Shown here: piece after piece, positions 5,660 to 10,790 of the stretch
How the letters are laid out: each line of letters starts with the position of its first letter
Position numbering within the stretch: the first letter of the stretch is position 1
NCBI GenBank assembly: GCA_029054485.1
Contig: JAIDFD010000130.1
Location: forward strand, 1-10,790
Direction: 5' to 3'
Length of the DNA: 10,790 nt
DNA from: Clostridia bacterium
Lineage (GTDB): Bacteria > Bacillota > Clostridia > Christensenellales > Borkfalkiaceae
Made by a program: the position numbers and the translations under genes
The notes under the pieces: model-generated
The model's database searches: none
What the model was told of the DNA's origin: nothing
What the model saw: only the letters and a program-made list of their open reading frames with translations

Positions 5660-7381
5660 ATGCGTAAACTGCTTAAATATTTAAAGCATTATAAATTGCA
5701 GAGTATCCTCGGACCGCTTTTCAAACTTCTGGAAGCCGCGTTCGAGCTTATCGTGCCGCTCGTTGTTGCCGCAATAATCAATAACGGCATTGACGGTGGT
5801 GCGGGTACTGCTTATATTATTAAGATGTGTGCAATTCTCGTTTTGCTCGGCGTGGTGGGGCTTATTTGTTCCGTTGCGGCGCAGTACTTTGCGGCAAAAG
5901 CTGCCGTTGGTTTTTCAAAAGAGTTGCGTCACGATTTGTTTTCGAAAATGCAGTCGCTTTCCTACCGTGAAATAGACGGGCTCGGCACTTCGAAAATGAT
6001 TACCCGAATGACGAGCGACGTCAATCAGATTCAGTCCGGCGTAAATCTCGTTTTAAGGCTGTTTTTGCGCTCACCGTTTATTGTGTTCGGTGCAATGATA
6101 ATGGCTTTTGTTATTGACTTAACCGTTGGCGGAGTTTTTGCGATTACCATTGCGGTATTAAGCGTTATAGTGTTTGGCATTATGCTTGCGAGTATTCCCC
6201 TGTACAAAAAGGTGCAGGGAAAGCTTGACGGCGTAACAACGGCAACCCGCGAAACGCTTACTGGCGCGAGGGTGCTTCGCGCTTATTGTAAAGAAGACGA
6301 TGAGATAAAAGAATATAATAAAAGAAACTCGGAGCTGACTAAATCACAGCTTTTTGCAGGCAGAATTTCTGCTCTTATGAATCCTTTGACCTACGCTGTC
6401 ATCAACGTTGCAATTATAGTTTTGCTGTATGTCGGCGCGGTCAAGTTCGATGGCGGCACGCTTGACAGGGGGCAGGTCGTAGCGCTCTATAACTATATGA
6501 CGCAAATTCTTGTTGAGCTGGTTAAGCTTGCAAATCTGATTATAACGGTAACAAAGTCTTTCGCGTGCGCGGGAAGAATTACCGAGGTTCTGGAAATGAA
6601 GCCGTCACTTAAATCCGGTGCGGACGGTGAGGAAAACGGCGGGCATTTTATCGAGTTTAAAAATGTTTGCGCGAATTACGGAAACGCCGCAGTCGACGCG
6701 CTTGAAGATGTTTCGTTTTTTGCCGAGCATGGGCAGACTGTCGGCATAATCGGCGGAACGGGCGCAGGCAAAACCACTCTTGTAAATCTGCTCCCGCATT
6801 TTTACGATGTGAAGAGCGGCGGGGTATATATCAACGGTAAAAACGTAAACGCTATCGGCGATAGTGTTCTGCGTGATAAATGCGGGATCGTACCGCAACG
6901 CGCGGTTTTGTTTGAAGGAACAATCCGCAGCAATATGAAATGGGGCGATGAAAACGCAACCGATGAGCAGATTTTTTCCGCGATAGAAACGGCTCAGGCT
7001 TCAGACGTAGTAAATTCTAAAAAAGACGGTCTCGATGAAGTTGTGGAGCAGGGCGGCAAAAACTTTTCGGGCGGACAGCGTCAGCGTCTTACGATTGCGC
7101 GCGCACTTGTTAAAAAACCGGAAATTCTGATTTTAGATGACAGTGCGTCCGCACTCGATTACGCGACAGACGCAAATTTAAGAAAATCGTTGCAAACTCT
7201 CGATTATTCGCCTACTGTATTTATCGTTTCGCAGCGCACATCGTCAATCAGACACGCAGATAAAATAATCGTTTTGGACGGCGGTAAAATGGTCGGGCTC
7301 GGTACTCACGAAGAGCTTTTGAAAACCTGTCAGATTTACCGTGAAATTCATTATTCGCAGTTTGAAAAGGAGGGCGCATAA
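5660..7381 (+). CDS. Heterodimeric ABC exporter, subunit with degenerate ATPase site (TM287/BmrC-like)
   Basis: A half-transporter of a multidrug-type ABC exporter in the cytoplasmic membrane, working with the next gene's product. The 573 residues give an N-terminal six-helix domain (about 15-305) and a C-terminal nucleotide-binding domain. The latter has Walker A GGTGAGKTT (365-373), Q-loop Q413 in VPQ, signature FSGGQ (469-473) and Walker B ILILDD. The catalytic Glu is Asp (D494 in LDDSASALD) and the switch His is Gln (Q525 in VSQRTSS). This pair of changes is the known mark of the degenerate subunit in heterodimeric exporters such as TM287/288, BmrCD and LmrCD. It should bind ATP but hydrolyse it poorly, while lending its intact signature to the partner's site. 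The start fits the family opening (MRKLLKYLKHYK) but lacks a good ribosome binding site, in line with the predicted start-at-ATG promoter. Substrate unknown; drug or peptide export is inferred from family. Confidence 0.94.
   Translation: MRKLLKYLKHYKLQSILGPLFKLLEAAFELIVPLVVAAIINNGIDGGAGTAYIIKMCAILVLLGVVGLICSVAAQYFAAKAAVGFSKELRHDLFSKMQSLSYREIDGLGTSKMITRMTSDVNQIQSGVNLVLRLFLRSPFIVFGAMIMAFVIDLTVGGVFAITIAVLSVIVFGIMLASIPLYKKVQGKLDGVTTATRETLTGARVLRAYCKEDDEIKEYNKRNSELTKSQLFAGRISALMNPLTYAVINVAIIVLLYVGAVKFDGGTLDRGQVVALYNYMTQILVELVKLANLIITVTKSFACAGRITEVLEMKPSLKSGADGEENGGHFIEFKNVCANYGNAAVDALEDVSFFAEHGQTVGIIGGTGAGKTTLVNLLPHFYDVKSGGVYINGKNVNAIGDSVLRDKCGIVPQRAVLFEGTIRSNMKWGDENATDEQIFSAIETAQASDVVNSKKDGLDEVVEQGGKNFSGGQRQRLTIARALVKKPEILILDDSASALDYATDANLRKSLQTLDYSPTVFIVSQRTSSIRHADKIIVLDGGKMVGLGTHEELLKTCQIYREIHYSQFEKEGA
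7367..7374 (+). promoter_or_regulatory. Strong ribosome binding site for the second exporter subunit
   Basis: AAGGAGGG lies within the last codons of the first subunit gene, seven bases before the next ATG. It contrasts with the weak site in front of the first subunit and suggests that translation of the pair is adjusted by coupling. Confidence 0.8.
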
Positions 7382-9142
7382 ATGGCAAAGCCCTCTCAAA
7401 AAGCGGTGTTGAAACGAATTTTCAAACAGCTTAAGCACTATAAATTTTTAATATTTTTAACCGTGTTTTTCGCGCTTGTTTCGGTTGCGGGAAACTTGCT
7501 TATTCCCATTTACTTCGGCAATGCAATCGATTTGCTGATTGAAGGAAAGGCGGTAGATTTTGCAAAGTTATTCAATTACTTTATTTTAATTGCCGCGTTT
7601 ATCGGCATTTCATGCCTTGCTCAGTGGTTAATGAGTATAATCAACAACCGCATAACTTACAAAGTCGTAAAAGATATTCGCGAAGAAGCATTTGCTAAAA
7701 TTCAGAATTTACCGCTGAATTTTATCGATTCTCATTCTTACGGCGATATAGTAGGTCGCAATATTGCGGACGTTGACCAGTTTGCAGACGGACTCCTGAT
7801 GGGCTTTACCCAGCTTTTTACGGGCGTTTTGACGATTGCGGGAACGCTTGGAATTATGCTCTATAAAAACTGGATAATAGCGCTTATCGTATTCGTAATA
7901 ACGCCCCTTTCGCTTTTCGTGGCTAAATTTATCGCTTCGCGAACCTATTCGCTCTTCAAAAAGACTTCTGAAATAAGAGGGGAGCAGACCGCCTTTATCG
8001 ATGAAATGATAGGAAATCTGAAAGTGGTGCAGGCGTTCGGAAGAGAGGACGAAAACCTTGAAAAGTTTGACGAAATCAATGGAAGGCTGACAAAGGCTTC
8101 GCTTAAATCGATTTTTTATTCATCGCTTACAAACCCTGCAACACGTTTTGTGAACTCGGTCATCTATGCGGCGGTCGCGCTGTCGGGTGCGCTGTTGCTT
8201 GTGACGGGTACGGTTTTGCCTGTTGCCTTTTCGGTCGGCGGACTAACAAGCTTGCTGTTTTACGCAAACCAGTATACCAAGCCTTTCAATGAAATTTCCG
8301 GCGTTGTTACCGAACTTCAGAATGCGATAGCTTGTGCAGGCAGAATTTACGAATTGATCGATGAGCCGCCTCAACCTTCCGAAAGCGCGGATACTGCCGT
8401 GTTTGAAAACGTAAAGGGTGACGTTGAGTTTAAAAACGTATATTTTTCGTACACGGCGGACAAAAAACTTATAGAAAACTTAAATATAAAGGCAAAGGCG
8501 GGTCAACGCGTTGCGATTGTAGGTCCTACAGGTTGCGGTAAAACTACACTGATTAACCTTTTAATGCGCTTTTACGAGCCTACAAGCGGTGAGATTTCGG
8601 TCGATGGACAAAACATTAAAGACGCAACCCGAAAATCTGTCAGAAGCAACTACGGAATGGTTTTGCAGGATACCTGGCTGAAAAGCGGAACAATCCGCGA
8701 CAATATTACAATAGGTAAAACCGATGCGACCGAAGAAGAAGTTATCGCGGCGGCAAAAGCTACCGGTTCACATAAATTCATTATGCAGCTTCCCGACGGT
8801 TACGATACCGAAATTACCGAGGACGGCGGCAATCTTTCGCAGGGGCAAAAACAGCTTTTGTGCATAACGCGAGTTATGCTAAGTCTTCCGCCTATGCTGA
8901 TTCTGGACGAAGCAACTTCTTCAATCGATACCAGAACGGAACAAAAAATTCAGCAGGCGTTTGCAAAGCTTATGGACGGCAGAACGAGTTTTATTGTTGC
9001 ACACAGGCTTTCGACCATAAAAGAAGCTGACGTAATTCTCGTAATGAAGGACGGGAATATAATCGAGCAGGGCACTCACGAAAGCCTTTTGAAGCAAAAC
9101 GGCTTCTATACCAAATTATATAATAGCCAATTCGCGGTTTAA
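7382..9142 (+). CDS. Heterodimeric ABC exporter, catalytic subunit (TM288/BmrD-like)
   Basis: The partner half-transporter, 586 residues: a six-helix domain (about 20-310) followed by a nucleotide-binding domain. Walker A is GPTGCGKTT (381-389), the Q-loop is Q429, Walker B is MLILDE with the catalytic E510, D-loop SSID (513-516), and the switch is H541 in VAHRLSTI. These are all canonical. The signature is LSQGQ (485-489) instead of LSGGQ; it faces the degenerate site of the other subunit, the pattern seen in TM288. So the dimer has one active site (this Walker A/B with the partner's FSGGQ) and one weak site. The ATG directly follows the preceding stop (TAAATG), with AAGGAGGG at 7367-7374 inside the end of that gene, so equal synthesis of both subunits through coupling is likely. 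It is followed 24 bases later by the ABC-F gene. Confidence 0.95.
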   Translation: MAKPSQKAVLKRIFKQLKHYKFLIFLTVFFALVSVAGNLLIPIYFGNAIDLLIEGKAVDFAKLFNYFILIAAFIGISCLAQWLMSIINNRITYKVVKDIREEAFAKIQNLPLNFIDSHSYGDIVGRNIADVDQFADGLLMGFTQLFTGVLTIAGTLGIMLYKNWIIALIVFVITPLSLFVAKFIASRTYSLFKKTSEIRGEQTAFIDEMIGNLKVVQAFGREDENLEKFDEINGRLTKASLKSIFYSSLTNPATRFVNSVIYAAVALSGALLLVTGTVLPVAFSVGGLTSLLFYANQYTKPFNEISGVVTELQNAIACAGRIYELIDEPPQPSESADTAVFENVKGDVEFKNVYFSYTADKKLIENLNIKAKAGQRVAIVGPTGCGKTTLINLLMRFYEPTSGEISVDGQNIKDATRKSVRSNYGMVLQDTWLKSGTIRDNITIGKTDATEEEVIAAAKATGSHKFIMQLPDGYDTEITEDGGNLSQGQKQLLCITRVMLSLPPMLILDEATSSIDTRTEQKIQQAFAKLMDGRTSFIVAHRLSTIKEADVILVMKDGNIIEQGTHESLLKQNGFYTKLYNSQFAV

Positions 9143-9166
9143 AAAATAAATTATCACGGAGAAAAT

Positions 9167-10744
9167 ATGTTACAAGTCAACAACGTATCACTGCAATACG
9201 GCAGTAAAAAGCTGTTTGAGGATGTCAACCTCAAATTTACCAAGGGCAACTGTTACGGCATAATAGGCGCGAACGGTGCGGGCAAATCAACTTTTTTAAA
9301 GGTGTTAAGCGGTGACGTCGAGCCAAATAAGGGCGATGTTACCATGGATAAAAACGAGAGAATGTCCGTCTTACAGCAAAACCAGAACGCATACGACAAC
9401 GTAACCGTTTTGCGTGCGGTAATGCTCGGTCATAAGCGTTTAATCGAAATCATGGACGAAAAGGACTCTCTCTATGCAAAAGCCGATTTTACCGAAGCGG
9501 ACGGCGTCCGTGCAAGCGAGCTTGAAAGCGAGTTTGCCGAGCTTGGCGGCTGGGACGCAGAGTACGAGGCGCAGACCCTTTTGAACGCGCTGGATATAAC
9601 CGAAGAGTATTATGACACTCTTATGGCGGATATAGACGCGAAGAGAAAGGTCAAAATTCTGCTTGCTCAGGCGCTTTTCGGGAATCCCGATATTCTGCTT
9701 TTGGACGAGCCGACAAACAACCTCGATATCAAAACGGTGCGCTGGCTTGAAAATTATCTGCTGGATTTTGAAAATACGATAATAATCGTGTCGCATAACC
9801 GTCACTTCTTGAATAAAGTTTGCACACACATTTGCGACGTGGATTACGGCAAAATTAATATGATGCTGGGTAACTACGACTTCTGGTACGAAACCAACCA
9901 GCTTCTCGCACGCCAACAGCGCGACCAGAACAAGAAAAACGAACAGCGCGCAAAGGAATTACAGGAGTTTATTGCAAGGTTTGCGGCAAACGCTTCAAAG
10001 TCCCGTCAGGCCACTTCCAGGAAAAAGGAGCTTGAAAAACTCACTATTTCAGACTTCAAGCCTTCGCTTAGAAAATATCCGTTTATCGATTTCAAGTACG
10101 AAAAAGAAATCGGCAATGATATTCTGATAGTGGAAGGTCTTACCAAAAAGGGTTACTTCGAAAACGTTTCTTTCACCGTTCAAAAGGATGAAAAAATCGG
10201 CATTGTCAGCGACAAGTCGACAACCGTTTCAATGCTGTACGATATTCTTGTCGGCAAAGTACAGCCCGATGCTGGTACGGTCAAGTGGGGTAAGACGATT
10301 ACAACTTCATACTTCCCCGAAAACAACAACGAATATTTCCAAGGCTGTAATTACACCCTTGTAGAGTGGCTCAGTCAGTTTTCAAAGGACCACTATGAAG
10401 AGTATCTGCGCGGCTGGCTCGGCAGAATGTTATTCTCTGGCGAGGAGGCTTTGAAACAGGCAAAGGTGTTATCTGGTGGTGAAAAGGTGCGTTGTATGCT
10501 TGCAAAAATGATGCTTGAAGGCAGCAACTTCCTGATTTTCGATGAGCCGACTAACCACCTTGATCTTGAATCCATTACCGCATTAAACAACGGTATGAAG
10601 AGCTTTAAGGGTTGTATGCTTTTCACGTCCCACGACCAAGAGCTTATAAATACCGTTGCAAACAGAATAATTGAGATAAACGGCACCAAAAAATTCGATA
10701 AACAGGTAACTTACGACGAATATATCGATATTTTGACTAAGTAA
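9167..10744 (+). CDS. ABC-F family ATPase (YbiT-like) with a lost second P-loop
   Basis: A soluble ABC-F protein with two fused nucleotide-binding domains and no membrane segments; characterised family members act on the ribosome near the E and P sites. Its 525 residues are close to the 530 of E. coli YbiT, and several stretches match that protein, including KSRQATSRKKELEKL in the linker (278-292), VRWLENYLLDFE and VCTHICDVDYG. Domain 1 has Walker A GANGAGKST (34-42), Q70, Walker B ILLLDEP with E181, and H210, but its signature is replaced by DIDAKRKV (155-162). Domain 2 keeps LSGGE (435-439), Walker B FLIFDEP with E460, and H489. Its Walker A reads SDKSTTVSM at 348-356, with Val354 at the lysine position. 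Thus one composite site is intact and the other appears dead. GGAG at 9158-9161, five bases before the ATG, sets the start. It is probably cotranscribed with the exporter. Resistance, biogenesis or stress roles are all possible; none is shown. Confidence 0.92.
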   Translation: MLQVNNVSLQYGSKKLFEDVNLKFTKGNCYGIIGANGAGKSTFLKVLSGDVEPNKGDVTMDKNERMSVLQQNQNAYDNVTVLRAVMLGHKRLIEIMDEKDSLYAKADFTEADGVRASELESEFAELGGWDAEYEAQTLLNALDITEEYYDTLMADIDAKRKVKILLAQALFGNPDILLLDEPTNNLDIKTVRWLENYLLDFENTIIIVSHNRHFLNKVCTHICDVDYGKINMMLGNYDFWYETNQLLARQQRDQNKKNEQRAKELQEFIARFAANASKSRQATSRKKELEKLTISDFKPSLRKYPFIDFKYEKEIGNDILIVEGLTKKGYFENVSFTVQKDEKIGIVSDKSTTVSMLYDILVGKVQPDAGTVKWGKTITTSYFPENNNEYFQGCNYTLVEWLSQFSKDHYEEYLRGWLGRMLFSGEEALKQAKVLSGGEKVRCMLAKMMLEGSNFLIFDEPTNHLDLESITALNNGMKSFKGCMLFTSHDQELINTVANRIIEINGTKKFDKQVTYDEYIDILTK

Positions 10745-10790
10745 AATATATTTTTAAAAAATAAGACAACATTTTTTAGTTGGAGTTATA
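10745..10790 (+). other. AT-rich trailer; possible ribosome binding site of the next gene
   Basis: No GC stem typical of a terminator follows the ABC-F stop. GGAG at 10782-10785 followed by TTATA at the window edge could be the ribosome binding site of a gene starting at or just beyond 10790. TTGACT (10733-10738) with TAAAAA (10755-10760), 16 bases apart, is a weak promoter candidate. Both calls are tentative. Confidence 0.25.

Noticed and set aside
9629..9652. The missing LSGGQ signature in ABC-F domain 1 as a novelty by itself
   Set aside because: E. coli YbiT, as I recall it, also lacks a clear LSGGQ in this position, so this change alone appears to be a family trait. It is used only together with the P-loop loss.
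9440..9916. Antisense open frame of 158 codons on the minus strand
   Set aside because: It lies wholly inside the ABC-F gene, resembles no family I know, and has no promoter or ribosome binding site. It is a by-product of the codon pattern of the plus strand.
10190..10250. A compensated frameshift as the cause of the odd P-loop in ABC-F domain 2
   Set aside because: Flanking residues align with the YbiT pattern at equal length and in the same frame, so a pair of indels is unnecessary. Substitution is the simpler reading, although a check on reads would settle it.
1..10790. CRISPR array, tRNA, rRNA, insertion sequence, prophage or attachment site
   Set aside because: No spaced direct repeats, cloverleaf patterns, transposase or integrase genes, or terminal inverted repeats were seen, and genes fill nearly all of the window.

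Overview
This window reads as bacterial chromosome from a low-to-mid GC Firmicute, most likely an uncultured or gut-type member of the Clostridia. The evidence is the AT-rich intergenic DNA, strong AGGAG-type ribosome binding sites, A-rich sigma-A-like promoters, the standard code with TGA used as a stop, and protein families typical of that group. No tRNA, rRNA, CRISPR array, phage or insertion sequence is visible. The density is about one gene per 1.3 kb, no gap exceeds about 110 bases, and no CDS is visibly broken except by the window edge.

Layout. (A) 1-2308, plus strand: the C-terminal part of a TetR-family regulator, then an ABC-2-type ATPase overlapping it by four bases (ATGA), then its six-helix permease two bases further on. 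This is a regulator-plus-drug-export cassette of the DrrAB type, closed by a hairpin at 2320-2352. (B) 2356-4374, plus strand: a promoter with an extended -10 and a dyad at its expected start point drives an M29-family metallo-aminopeptidase and a membrane-embedded HExxH protein (DUF3267), ending in a strong hairpin. (C) 4409-5572, minus strand: an RlmI-type (COG1092) rRNA methyltransferase, convergent with B and sharing its terminator. (D) 5573-5659: an 87-base divergent promoter region. (E) 5660-10744, plus strand: two half-transporters of a heterodimeric ABC exporter (TM287/288, BmrCD or EfrAB type) with zero spacing, then, 24 bases on, an ABC-F protein of the YbiT type.

How the genes work together. 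Five of the nine genes belong to ABC machinery, in three sets: a TetR-linked ABC-2 exporter, a heterodimeric type IV exporter and a soluble ABC-F translation factor. The exporter has one canonical and one degenerate ATP site, divided between its subunits exactly as in known heterodimers. The ABC-F protein shows the same split inside one chain: site 1 is intact, while site 2 has lost both its P-loop lysine and the opposing signature motif. That site-2 loss is the most unusual protein-level signal here.

I found no convincing new multi-gene system. The observations best worth checking are the ABC-F P-loop loss, the apparently leaderless start of the exporter operon with its interlocked divergent promoters, and the 19-base dyad at the aminopeptidase promoter.
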